A stretch of DNA of 64,000 nucleotides. It comes from Sphingopyxis sp. BSN-002. GTDB taxonomy: Bacteria; Pseudomonadota; Alphaproteobacteria; Sphingomonadales; Sphingomonadaceae. This document shows, one piece after another, positions 46,585-54,701 of this stretch (position 1 is its first letter; each line of letters starts with the position of its first letter). The stretch is from assembly GCF_022024275.1 (NCBI RefSeq), contig NZ_CP091804.1, positions 434,001 through 498,000 on the forward strand, written 5' to 3'. Position numbers and translations under genes: made by a program. The notes under the pieces were generated by a model. It was given only the letters and a program-made list of their open reading frames with translations, had not been told where the DNA came from and did not search any database.

Positions 46585-47832
46585 ATGCACCCCCAGCGCT
46601 ATAGCTATACGGCGATTACCCTTCACTGGCTGCTCGCACTGCTGCTCGCCTTCCAGATTTCGCTCGGCTGGGCGCTCGAAGGCCACAACAGCCCCGAACT
46701 GTTCGCGCGGTATCAACTCCACAAGTCGGTCGGGATCACGATCCTGCTGCTCAGCCTCGTGCGGCTGGCGGTTCGCCTTTTCACACCCCGCCCGCCCGCC
46801 TCCGCCGGGCCGGCGTGGACGCGCGCGCTGGCAAGCACCGTCCACTGGCTCTTCTATCTGGTCATGATCTTTGGCCCCGTTACCGGATGGCTGATCGTTT
46901 CGACCGCGCGCGTGCAGGTTCCAACCCTGCTCTTCGGTATCGTTCCGTGGCCGCATCTGCCCGTGGGACACGGCTGGCACGATCCGGCGGAAAGCCTCCA
47001 CGGCGCGATGGCGTGGCTCGCGATCGGGCTGTTCCTTCTCCACATCGCGGGCGCCTTCCGGCATCAGTGGCTGCTCGACAAGCCCGAGCTTCAACGCATG
47101 ATCCCCTTCGCCCGCGGCAAGGCGGTCGGCGCCGCGATCGGTGCTCTGGCGCTGATCTTCGCGGCGATGGCCGTCGGCAAGATGGTCCATCCCGACAAGC
47201 CGCGCACGGCCGCCGAAAAGACCGCCACGCCCGTCGCTGCGCCCATCGCCCCCGAGGAAGCCGCGAAAGACGACGAGAAGAAAGAAGAAACCGCGGAGCC
47301 GGAAGCGAAGCCCGAGGACGCCGCTCAGCCGCTCGCCGACTGGACCGTCGGATCGGGCGGAAAGCTCGGCTTCACCGCCAGCTGGAACGGCGAAGCAATC
47401 AACGGCAGCTTCAGCCGCTGGGACGCCGACATCCGTTTCAGCCCCGATGACCTGCCGGCGTCGCGGATAAAGGTCACCGTCAACCTCGCCTCGGCCGACA
47501 CCGGCGATGCGCAACGCGACGATTCGCTGAAAGGCAGCGACTTCTTCGACAGCGGCGCGCATCCGAAAGCGGTCTTCACCGCGCGCGACATCCGCCACCT
47601 TGGCGGTGACCGCTACGAGGCGCGCGGCACGCTCGACCTGCGCGGCGTCAAAAAGCCCGCCACCATTCGCTTCACGCTGCGTATCGAAGGCGACAAGGCT
47701 CGCGTGTCCGGGAACGCACGGATCGACCGCACGGCGTTCGGCGTGGGGCAAGGCGAATGGGCCACAACCGATGCGATCGCCGCCAGCGTAGGTATCGACT
47801 TTTCGTTCGGTGCCATTCGCCCGGCCAGCTGA
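46585..47832 (+). CDS. Cytochrome b561-YceI fusion protein
   Basis: A 415-residue two-domain protein. Residues about 1-185 are a four-helix cytochrome b561 domain with candidate heme histidines H14 (LHWLLALLL), H46 (LHKSVG), H91 (VHWLFY) and H141/H153 (SLHGAM, LLHIAGAFRHQ). An acidic, Ala/Glu-rich linker (about 215-250) leads to a YceI-like lipocalin domain (about 255-412), which in other bacteria binds isoprenoid quinone or lipids. A b561 may pass electrons to a quinone-type ligand held in the YceI barrel. This is inference. The ATG at 46585 is the family start; the frame extends upstream inside the nitroreductase gene. Confidence 0.87.
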   Translation: MHPQRYSYTAITLHWLLALLLAFQISLGWALEGHNSPELFARYQLHKSVGITILLLSLVRLAVRLFTPRPPASAGPAWTRALASTVHWLFYLVMIFGPVTGWLIVSTARVQVPTLLFGIVPWPHLPVGHGWHDPAESLHGAMAWLAIGLFLLHIAGAFRHQWLLDKPELQRMIPFARGKAVGAAIGALALIFAAMAVGKMVHPDKPRTAAEKTATPVAAPIAPEEAAKDDEKKEETAEPEAKPEDAAQPLADWTVGSGGKLGFTASWNGEAINGSFSRWDADIRFSPDDLPASRIKVTVNLASADTGDAQRDDSLKGSDFFDSGAHPKAVFTARDIRHLGGDRYEARGTLDLRGVKKPATIRFTLRIEGDKARVSGNARIDRTAFGVGQGEWATTDAIAASVGIDFSFGAIRPAS

Positions 47833-47838
47833 TCCCGG

Positions 47839-48429
47839 CTAGCGCGCCGGGCGCATCATCCCCCAGAAGTGGGGACCGCCCTGCACGTCCCACTCGACCT
47901 GTGTCTCGAACCCGAGCCTCTCGTAAAGCGGGACATTCTCCGGCGTTGCAGTCTCCAGCCAGCATGGAAGACCTTCAGCGTCGGCCACCGCGGTCTGCGC
48001 GCGGATGATGCGTCCACCATGGCCCTTGCCCTGATGCTCCGGACGTACGCCGACATAATGGAGGTACCAGAAGCGCCCTTTCGGCCGGTGCGCGTCGATG
48101 CTGCCCTGAACCTTCAGCCCGCGCGGCAGAGCCGTGCCGAAGGTCGCGATCAGCGGCAGGACGTTACGGAGGAATTCGAGCACGCCGCTGTCCGCCTGTC
48201 CCGGCGCGCGCCACAGCGACACCGCCTCGTCATCATCCGATCGCAGCACCAGGCCGGCACGCGCGTCTGCCGGAACGAGGACACGAAACAGGCTCCTGAG
48301 TGCATGTGCACGATGCCGGGAATCCGGCAGAATCCACGACAGCGCGGGATCCTTCTGGAACGCCTGCGCCAGCGTTTCCATCGCCGCAGGGAAATCGCGC
48401 GGCCCCGCCTGTTCGATCACGTCGCCCAT
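47839..48429 (-). CDS. GNAT family N-acetyltransferase
   Basis: A 196-residue acetyltransferase-fold protein. The CoA-binding loop is 'VRPEHQGKGHGGRII' (motif A, R/QxxGxG/A), followed by 'CWLETATPENVPLYERLGFE' of motif B. The substrate is not indicated. The ATG at 48429 follows GGAGGGG at proper spacing. It lies 35 nt downstream of btaB in the same direction, so it could be transcribed with the betaine-lipid genes, though the role in that pathway is not evident. It converges with the b561-YceI gene with 6 nt between. Confidence 0.85.
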   Translation of the reverse strand: MGDVIEQAGPRDFPAAMETLAQAFQKDPALSWILPDSRHRAHALRSLFRVLVPADARAGLVLRSDDDEAVSLWRAPGQADSGVLEFLRNVLPLIATFGTALPRGLKVQGSIDAHRPKGRFWYLHYVGVRPEHQGKGHGGRIIRAQTAVADAEGLPCWLETATPENVPLYERLGFETQVEWDVQGGPHFWGMMRPAR

Positions 48430-48464
48430 TCGCCCCTCCTCTTTCAGGAGACGATAGCAGCAAA

Positions 48465-49103
48465 TCAGCCGCGCGCGAGACCGCCGCGGATCGCATAGCC
48501 GCGATAGAGGCTGCGGCAATGCCCCGCGCTGCCGGTTTCCTTCGCCAGCGCGGCCATGACCCGCCCGAGTTCGGCGCGGGGCGTGACGTGGAATTGCGCC
48601 AGCCATCCGAACAGCGCGCGTCGCCACAGCCCGGGCAAACGATCCTGCTGGCCGAAGTCCACGACCTCCAGTCGTCCGCCCGGAGCAACGCAGCTTGCCG
48701 CCTGCACCAGCGCCACCTTCCAGTCGGGGATCATCGAGAGCGCATAGCTGATAAACACCCGATCGAAGCTTGCGCGACCGAACAGTACTGCGGCGTCGAA
48801 ATCGCAGGCGTCGCCTTGCGCAAGCATCGGGCTGACGCCCGCCTTTGCCGTCGAAGCACGGGCGGTCTCCAGCATCGCCTCCGATATGTCGATTCCGAAC
48901 AATTGCGCTTCGGGCCACGCCTTGCCGACCGCAATCAGGTTCCGCCCCGTACCGCAGCCGATTTCCAGCACTGAACCCTCGGGTGGCGGCGCGAGATCGG
49001 CGATGAGCCCGTCACGACCGAGCAGATAATATTTGCGAGTCAGGTCATAGATGTGCCGCTGCGTGCGATAGACGCCGTCCATCATCTCACCGTGGCCCAC
49101 CAC
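48465..49103 (-). CDS. btaB: Diacylglycerylhomoserine N-methyltransferase BtaB
   Basis: A 212-residue SAM methyltransferase that adds three methyl groups to diacylglycerylhomoserine to give the betaine lipid DGTS. The SAM motif is 'VLEIGCGTGRNL' (45-56), then 'DISEAMLETAR'. The N-terminal 'RTQRHIYDLTRKYYLLGRD' is characteristic of BtaB. As drawn it starts with GTG two bases after the btaA stop; two ATGs at 49085 and 49082 are equally likely and closer to known BtaB starts. The btaA-btaB order fixes the function. Confidence 0.9.
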   Translation of the reverse strand: MVGHGEMMDGVYRTQRHIYDLTRKYYLLGRDGLIADLAPPPEGSVLEIGCGTGRNLIAVGKAWPEAQLFGIDISEAMLETARASTAKAGVSPMLAQGDACDFDAAVLFGRASFDRVFISYALSMIPDWKVALVQAASCVAPGGRLEVVDFGQQDRLPGLWRRALFGWLAQFHVTPRAELGRVMAALAKETGSAGHCRSLYRGYAIRGGLARG

Positions 49104-49105
49104 GT

Positions 49106-50326
49106 TCAGGCGCCCTTGAGCACGTACAGATGAACGCCGCCATAGATCGCCGAGCGGTCACGGCGCGTGTAGCCGAGCGATTCCTCCTCGCGATACTCCC
49201 AGCGGCTCAGCAGGTCGCCCGGCAGACGTCCGGGCAATAGGCTCGGCTCGGCCGCAGTGCGGAAAAGAACGCGCGCGCCGGGCCGCGCCGTGCGCGTGAC
49301 CTCGGCCCAGAGCGCTGTCAGCTGCACATCGCTCATCCAGTCCTGCGCGTCGAGGAAGACATAGCGGTCGAAGCTCGCAGCATCAGCCGCAGCAAGCATG
49401 TCGGTCATATTCGCGTGCAGCATCGTCACCCGGTCGGCGCGTGCGCGCACGGCCGCATAATGATCGGCGTGCAGATAGGGCGGGAGCGGCGCTGCGCGGC
49501 CCTTGCCATAACCGCGCCCGAACGCCTGCCAGGCGAAATAATTCTCTTCGAGCGGGAAGTCGCAGGCTAGCTTTTCAAGGCGTCCGCGCAGCACGTCTGC
49601 CATGGGTTTTCCGTCCGCGAGTGCATCATATTGGGCGGGCGGAATGCCGAGCCCGAAGAGCGAAGAACGCTGATCGGTAATCCAGCGGATGAGCTTGCGA
49701 TCAAAAAAAGGCGCAAACTCGGCGTCGAAGATCGCACGCTGCTCCTCCATCGTCTTCGCGTCGAGGAAGCGTTTCAGATCGATGCGGTGCAACCGCGCGA
49801 CAAGGTGCGCGAGGCCGATGAAGTTTCCGAGCAGGCCGCGCTTGTAGAGGCCGCTTGCGAAGCCGTTGATCCGACGGCGACCGACGAGATCGCGACCTTC
49901 CCAATAGCGGCGGCTCGTTTCATCGAGATGCGGCCGGACAAAGGTACGATAATCCGCGATATTGGCCACATTGTCCGCCTCGGCAAAGAAGCGCCGGAAG
50001 CTGTCATAGTCGGGCAGCCGCTGCACCGCGACGCGCTTCAGATGATTGAGCGCGACGTGCGCGGTATTGAGGTCGACGGCAACGATCTCGGCGGGATCGG
50101 CAGTCAGATAGGAGAAAACATTACAGCCCCCGCTCGCTATCGTCGCGATCCGGTTACCGGGCTCGATCGCCAGCGCCTCCATGTCGACGACGGGATCTTC
50201 CCATATCTGCGCATAGACCAGCCCCTTGAACGCCAGCGCAAAGGCGCGGTCGAGCAGGCGCTGTTTCTGCTCGGCATCCTCGCGAACGACGGCGGCGGCG
50301 ATCTTGCGGTTGGGCTGGCTGGCCAT
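49106..50326 (-). CDS. btaA: SAM:diacylglycerol 3-amino-3-carboxypropyltransferase BtaA
   Basis: A 406-residue DUF3419-type enzyme that moves the aminocarboxypropyl group of SAM onto diacylglycerol, the first step of betaine lipid synthesis. 'LVYAQIWEDPVVDMEAL' (36-52) and 'ATIASGGCNVFSYL' with GGxN at 66-69 (SAM site) are typical, as is the aspartate 'AVDLNTAHVALNHLK'. A second Rossmann-like part near 'RYVFLDAQDWMSD' completes the fold. It is followed after 2 nt by btaB. Betaine lipids replace phospholipids at low phosphate in several alphaproteobacteria. Confidence 0.93.
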   Translation of the reverse strand: MASQPNRKIAAAVVREDAEQKQRLLDRAFALAFKGLVYAQIWEDPVVDMEALAIEPGNRIATIASGGCNVFSYLTADPAEIVAVDLNTAHVALNHLKRVAVQRLPDYDSFRRFFAEADNVANIADYRTFVRPHLDETSRRYWEGRDLVGRRRINGFASGLYKRGLLGNFIGLAHLVARLHRIDLKRFLDAKTMEEQRAIFDAEFAPFFDRKLIRWITDQRSSLFGLGIPPAQYDALADGKPMADVLRGRLEKLACDFPLEENYFAWQAFGRGYGKGRAAPLPPYLHADHYAAVRARADRVTMLHANMTDMLAAADAASFDRYVFLDAQDWMSDVQLTALWAEVTRTARPGARVLFRTAAEPSLLPGRLPGDLLSRWEYREEESLGYTRRDRSAIYGGVHLYVLKGA

Positions 50327-50412
50327 GATTCAGGGTCTCCCGGAGCGAGGTGGATCCGGGGCCGCGCATGGCAGCGGACAGTGCGATTCTCGCGTCAGTT
50401 CGGTTACGAAAC

Positions 50413-50442
50413 GGCGACAGCGTCAAAAAAGTCGCTGTCGCC
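50413..50442. repeat. Perfect 10-bp inverted repeat between lipoprotein gene and btaA
   Basis: GGCGACAGCG and CGCTGTCGCC flank a 10-nt loop TCAAAAAAGT. It lies 11 nt after the stop of the leftward lipoprotein gene and 87 nt before btaA, so it may end the former's transcript or act upstream of btaA. No T run follows on the minus strand, so an ordinary terminator is doubtful. I see no second PHO-box-like half-site with the right spacing. Confidence 0.6.
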
Positions 50443-50452
50443 AATCAAGACG

Positions 50453-50905
50453 TCAGTCGCGGCAATAGCCTTCGCCATCCTTGACGATCAGGCATTCCTT
50501 CTTGCCCGCAAGATATTTGAGGCCGGTTTCGTCGCCGTTACCGCGGCGCAGGCTCAATTCCTCGGTTCCGCGCTTGAACTTGATGCCATGCTCGCTGTCT
50601 TCGCCGTCATAGGTCCCCTTGGTGTCGAGGTCCGACTGCATCTCCAGCTTGTACTTGCCGGGTTCGGCGGTGGTGATGGTGACGTACATACCCTCGACGC
50701 CCGTCCATTTGCCTGCCCAGCTTGCAAAGCGGTGCGGTGCGGTCGCAGGGTCGGCGGCTTCGGCTCCCTCGGCAGGAACGGTTTCGACCGGCACTTCCTC
50801 TGTCGTCGATTTCGTGTCGGCGGGCGCTGGCGCTTCGGCCTTTTCACAGCCGGCCAGCAGGACGAGCGCCGCAGCGCTCGCGAAAATCATGCTCTTGTGC
50901 ATCAT
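50453..50905 (-). CDS. Lipoprotein of unknown function
   Basis: A 150-residue exported protein with a lipobox LLAGC (cysteine about residue 20) in a signal peptide (AAALVLLAGC). A linker rich in Ala, Pro, Glu and Thr follows (to about 60), then a small compact domain of about 90 residues ('ASWAGKWTGVEGMYVTI', two cysteines near the end) that could be a beta-barrel. No function is recognisable. Two ATGs (50905, 50902) share one AAGGAG; the first is used. Confidence 0.8.
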   Translation of the reverse strand: MMHKSMIFASAAALVLLAGCEKAEAPAPADTKSTTEEVPVETVPAEGAEAADPATAPHRFASWAGKWTGVEGMYVTITTAEPGKYKLEMQSDLDTKGTYDGEDSEHGIKFKRGTEELSLRRGNGDETGLKYLAGKKECLIVKDGEGYCRD

Positions 50906-50955
50906 GCTTCTCCTTCCCGGTCCCAACGCTTGGCCGCGGATAAGTTTCCGCGAGG

Positions 50956-51945
50956 CTATTCGGTAATGATCTCGGCAAACTTCAGCGGATCGACATTGCC
51001 GCCCGACAGCGTGACGAGCGTCGCGTCGGTCACCGACACTTTACCCGCAAGCACCGCAGCCAATGCGGCCGCGCCCCCGGGTTCGACGACGAGGTGGAGT
51101 TTCTCGAACACCAACCGCATCGCGTCGCGCACCTCGCTCCGCGTCACGACGACGCCCTCAACCCCGCGCGCCTGCAGCACCGCGAAGTTGATCGGCCAGG
51201 TTTCGGGCGTCTGCAGCGCATCGCATTCGGTCGGATAAGCCATGTTTTCGACCGACAGAATCTTGCCCGCGGCAAGGCTGCGCGTCACGTCATCCCAGCC
51301 CTCGGGCTCAACGGCGACGATCCCCGCATCAGGACAGGCAAGCGCCAGCCCCGCCGACAAACCGCCGCCGCCGCAGCAGGCGATCACCTTGTCGGGACCA
51401 TCGATCCCGCGTGCCTTCATCTGCGCGGCCGCCTCGATCCCCGCACTACCCTGCCCCTCAATGATCCAAGGGTCGCCATAGGCGTGAACTAGCGTCCCGC
51501 CGCGCTCGGCAAGCAGCTTCGCCGCGACCGCATCGCGTGATTCGGTTACCCGGTCGTACAACACGACCTCGGCGCCCAACTTGCGCGTGGCCGCCAGCTT
51601 CATCGCAGGCGCATTGCTCGGCATCACGATCGTAGCCCTGATCCCCAGCCGCTTCGCGGCCCAAGCGACGCCTTGCGCGTGATTGCCGCTCGACACGCCG
51701 ACGACGCCTTCGTTCGCCTGCTCGGGCGTCAGGTCGGTCAACCGGTGCCATGCGCCGCGGATCTTGAAGGCGCCCACCGGCTGAAGGCACTCGGCCTTGC
51801 ACCAGACGGTCTTGCCGTCGATCTCAAGCGGCAGCAGCGGGGTTTGCGGCAGCAATGCAGCGACTTTCGCCGCCGCGCGTTCGACCCCTGCGAACGTAGG
51901 TGCGCGGTTCGGGTCGATCAGGGCTTCGGGGCTTTGCTGTGTCAT
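50956..51945 (-). CDS. Threonine/serine dehydratase
   Basis: A 329-residue fold-type II PLP enzyme. The PLP lysine is K61 (GAFKIRGA); the glycine-rich phosphate-binding loop is 'CCGGGGLSAGLAL' and the N-terminal substrate loop 'SSGNHAQGVAWAA' is typical. It lacks the C-terminal ACT regulatory domain of biosynthetic IlvA, so it is a catabolic-type threonine or serine dehydratase, or a serine racemase-like enzyme; the sequence does not decide. It is divergent from the carboxynorspermidine dehydrogenase gene, with 66 nt between. Confidence 0.9.
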   Translation of the reverse strand: MTQQSPEALIDPNRAPTFAGVERAAAKVAALLPQTPLLPLEIDGKTVWCKAECLQPVGAFKIRGAWHRLTDLTPEQANEGVVGVSSGNHAQGVAWAAKRLGIRATIVMPSNAPAMKLAATRKLGAEVVLYDRVTESRDAVAAKLLAERGGTLVHAYGDPWIIEGQGSAGIEAAAQMKARGIDGPDKVIACCGGGGLSAGLALACPDAGIVAVEPEGWDDVTRSLAAGKILSVENMAYPTECDALQTPETWPINFAVLQARGVEGVVVTRSEVRDAMRLVFEKLHLVVEPGGAAALAAVLAGKVSVTDATLVTLSGGNVDPLKFAEIITE

Positions 51946-52011
51946 CGCTTCGTCCTATAGGGCCGGGCATACAAGACAAGCCGCATAGGTAGCGGGCAGG
52001 AGATTTTTCAC

Positions 52012-53220
52012 ATGAGCAAGGTTCTGGTGATCGGCGCAGGCGGCGTCGGTTCGGTCGCGGTGCACAAGATGGCGATGAATCCCGACATCTTTCCCGACAT
52101 CACGCTCGCCAGCCGTCGCAAGTTCAAGTGCGATGCCATCGCCGAGTCGGTCAAGGAACGCACCGGCGTCACGATCAAAACCGCCGAGGTCGATGCCGAC
52201 CATATCGACGCGACAGCGGCGCTGATCCGCTCGATCGGCGCGACGCATGTCGTGAACCTCGCGCTTCCCTATCAGGACCTGACGATCATGGAGGCGTGCC
52301 TGTCGACCGGCGCGCATTATCTCGACACTGCGAACTACGAACCGCGCGACGAGGCGAAGTTCGAATATCACTGGCAGTGGGCCTATCAGGACCGCTTCAA
52401 ATCCGCGGGACTGATGGCGCTGCTCGGTTCGGGTTTCGACCCCGGCGTGACCAGCGTCTTCACGACGTGGCTCCGCAAGCATCATTTCGACCGCATCGAC
52501 ACGCTCGACATTCTCGACTGCAACGGCGGCGATCACGGCCAGCATTTCGCGACAAACTTCAACCCCGAGATCAACATCCGCGAAGTGACCGCGGTCGCGC
52601 GGCACTGGGAAAATGGCGACTGGGTCGAGACCCCGCCGATGTCGGTGAAGCAGCAATTCGACTTCGAGGCTGTCGGCCCGAAGAACATGTACCTCATGTA
52701 TCATGAGGAGATCGAAAGCCTGAAAACGCACCTGCCCGAGATCAAGCGCATCCGTTTCTGGATGACCTTCGGCGATGCCTATATCCAGCACCTCACCGTG
52801 CTGCAGAATGTCGGCATGACGCGGATCGACCCCGTCATCTATGAGGGCAAGGAAATCATCCCGCTGCAGTTCCTGAAGGCCGTGCTCCCCGAGCCGTCGA
52901 GCCTGGGTGAGACGACCAAGGGCAAGACCAACATCGGCGTCATCGCGACCGGCCTCGGCAAGGACGGCAAGCAAAAGACGCTCTACCTCTACAATATCTG
53001 CGACCATGAGGATGCCTATGCCGAAACCGGCAATCAGGCGGTCAGCTACACCACCGGCGTCCCCGCGATGATCGGCGCTGCGATGATGGTGACGAACACC
53101 TGGTCCGGCGACGGCGTGTTCAACATGGAGCAAATGGACCCCGATCCCTTCATGGACATGCTGAACAAGCACGGCTTGCCCTGGCAGGTGAAGGAACTCG
53201 ACGCGCCGCTGGCGTTCTGA
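52012..53220 (+). CDS. Carboxy(nor)spermidine dehydrogenase (saccharopine dehydrogenase family)
   Basis: A 402-residue protein of the saccharopine dehydrogenase-like family. The Rossmann motif is VIGAGGVGS (6-14). The protein is the kind that forms carboxyspermidine or carboxynorspermidine from aspartate semialdehyde plus a diamine using NADPH, and 'ILDCNGGDHGQHFATNFNPE' is characteristic of this group. The context supports it: the paired decarboxylase lies 2.6 kb downstream and ornithine decarboxylase 6.4 kb downstream. AGGAG precedes the ATG at good spacing. The S33-hydrolase gene begins 2 nt after its stop. Confidence 0.9.
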   Translation: MSKVLVIGAGGVGSVAVHKMAMNPDIFPDITLASRRKFKCDAIAESVKERTGVTIKTAEVDADHIDATAALIRSIGATHVVNLALPYQDLTIMEACLSTGAHYLDTANYEPRDEAKFEYHWQWAYQDRFKSAGLMALLGSGFDPGVTSVFTTWLRKHHFDRIDTLDILDCNGGDHGQHFATNFNPEINIREVTAVARHWENGDWVETPPMSVKQQFDFEAVGPKNMYLMYHEEIESLKTHLPEIKRIRFWMTFGDAYIQHLTVLQNVGMTRIDPVIYEGKEIIPLQFLKAVLPEPSSLGETTKGKTNIGVIATGLGKDGKQKTLYLYNICDHEDAYAETGNQAVSYTTGVPAMIGAAMMVTNTWSGDGVFNMEQMDPDPFMDMLNKHGLPWQVKELDAPLAF

Positions 53221-53222
53221 CG

Positions 53223-54314
53223 ATGCGCAGACTGCTGGCCCTTATCGCCGCCGCGACCACCATGGTCACGGCGCCTGTTTTCGCGCAAACCGACGACGCC
53301 TATGCCCCGGCCCGCGCGATCGTCGCCGACATCGGCAAGATCCTCACCCCGAACGGCGTGCAGGAAACCTTCGAGGTTACGCTCGGCGGCGCGCGGCAGG
53401 TTGTGAATGTGCGCGGTTCCGACCGCGACAATCCGATCCTGATCTTCGTCCACGGCGGTCCCGGCGCGGTCGAGATGCCTTTCGCTTGGGCGTTCCAGCG
53501 GCCGTGGGAAGATGTCTTCACCGTGGTCCAGTACGATCAGCGCGGCGCGGGGCGGAGCTATCCGCTGAACGATCCGGCGACGCTCGCGCCGACGATGACC
53601 CCCGAACGCTATCGTGACGACGCCATCGAGCTGATCGAACTGCTGAGGAAACGGTACGGCAAGCGCAAGGTGGTGTTGATGGGTCACAGCTGGGGATCGA
53701 TCGTCGGCCTGTCGGTCGCGGTGAAGCGCCCCGACCTGCTCTATGCCTATGTCGGCGTCGGTCAGGGGATCGATTTCCGCGACGGCGAAAAGGCCGGCAT
53801 GGCATGGACCCGCGCCAAGGCGTTGGCCGCCGGCAACACCGAAGCGGTCGCGGCCATCGACGCGCTCGCGCCCTATCCGCAAGGCGAGTTCACGATCGCC
53901 AAGGCCGATGGCTGGCGCAAATATGCGATCCCCTATGGCTCGCTCGTCTACAACAAGCCCGACCTGACCTATTATTTCCAGACGCCGCGGCTCTCGCCCG
54001 AATATAGCGAAGCCGACCGTCAGGCGTGGGGCAAGGGCAGCGAATTTTCGGTGACGACGCTCTGGCCGCGGCTTGCCGACGTCAGCTTCAAGCCGGTGCA
54101 CAAGCTGGACGTTCCGCTGATCTTCCTGCTCGGACGGCATGACTATACTGTGCCTTCGCCGGTAGCGGCCGATTGGTTCGCACAGGTCAAGGCGCCGTCG
54201 AAAAGGCTTATCTGGCTCGAACATTCGGCGCATATGCCGATGGTCGAGGAGCCGGGGCATTTCTTCGCCGCGCTACTCTCCGCTGTGCTGCCGCTGACGA
54301 AAGAGAAGAAATGA
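53223..54314 (+). CDS. Exported S33-type alpha/beta hydrolase (prolyl aminopeptidase-like)
   Basis: A 363-residue hydrolase with a signal peptide (1-21, ending APVFAQ). The oxyanion motif is HGGPG (IFVHGGPGAVEM), the nucleophile elbow is GHSWGS, and the Asp/His are expected in 'LLGRHDYTVPS' and 'LEHSAHMPMVEE'. This is the proline iminopeptidase (S33) pattern, but specificity for proline is not shown. It lies 2 nt after the dehydrogenase gene and overlaps the DMT gene by ATGA, so it is co-transcribed with polyamine genes; a role in that pathway is not evident. Confidence 0.85.
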   Translation: MRRLLALIAAATTMVTAPVFAQTDDAYAPARAIVADIGKILTPNGVQETFEVTLGGARQVVNVRGSDRDNPILIFVHGGPGAVEMPFAWAFQRPWEDVFTVVQYDQRGAGRSYPLNDPATLAPTMTPERYRDDAIELIELLRKRYGKRKVVLMGHSWGSIVGLSVAVKRPDLLYAYVGVGQGIDFRDGEKAGMAWTRAKALAAGNTEAVAAIDALAPYPQGEFTIAKADGWRKYAIPYGSLVYNKPDLTYYFQTPRLSPEYSEADRQAWGKGSEFSVTTLWPRLADVSFKPVHKLDVPLIFLLGRHDYTVPSPVAADWFAQVKAPSKRLIWLEHSAHMPMVEEPGHFFAALLSAVLPLTKEKK

Positions 54315-54661
54315 CCGCCTATCTTGCGCCGATCGGCCTGCTGTTCATCTCGAACATCTTCATGACCTTTGCCTGGTACGGCCAGCTCGGCGAGATGTCG
54401 CGGCCGGTCTGGCTCGCGGTGCTGATCGCATGGGGGATCGCCTTCTTCGAATATTGCCTCGTCATCCCCGCGAACCGCATCGGCTATGGCGCGTATAGCG
54501 CCGCCGAACTCAAGACGCTGCAGGAGGTGATCACGCTGATAATCTTTGCCGGATTCGCGGTTTTCTGGCTGGGCGAGAAGCTCACCGTGAACCATCTCGT
54601 CGGCTTCGGCCTGATCGCTGCAGGCGCCTTCTTCATCTTCAAGGGACCGATTGCCGCCTGA
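54311..54661 (+). CDS. DMT-type small membrane protein (DUF486 family)
   Basis: A 116-residue protein with four membrane helices, matching the DUF486 branch of drug/metabolite-transporter-like proteins ('LLFISNIFMTFAWYGQL' at the start; 'LVIPANRIGYG' in the middle). The role is unknown; being half the size of DMT transporters, it may work as a dimer. It begins with an ATGA overlap of the hydrolase stop and is part of the same run as the dehydrogenase gene. Confidence 0.85.
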   Translation: MTAYLAPIGLLFISNIFMTFAWYGQLGEMSRPVWLAVLIAWGIAFFEYCLVIPANRIGYGAYSAAELKTLQEVITLIIFAGFAVFWLGEKLTVNHLVGFGLIAAGAFFIFKGPIAA

Positions 54662-54701
54662 TCTTCCGCCCGCTAGCTTCTGCCAAACGGGAGAGCAGGC
54701 G

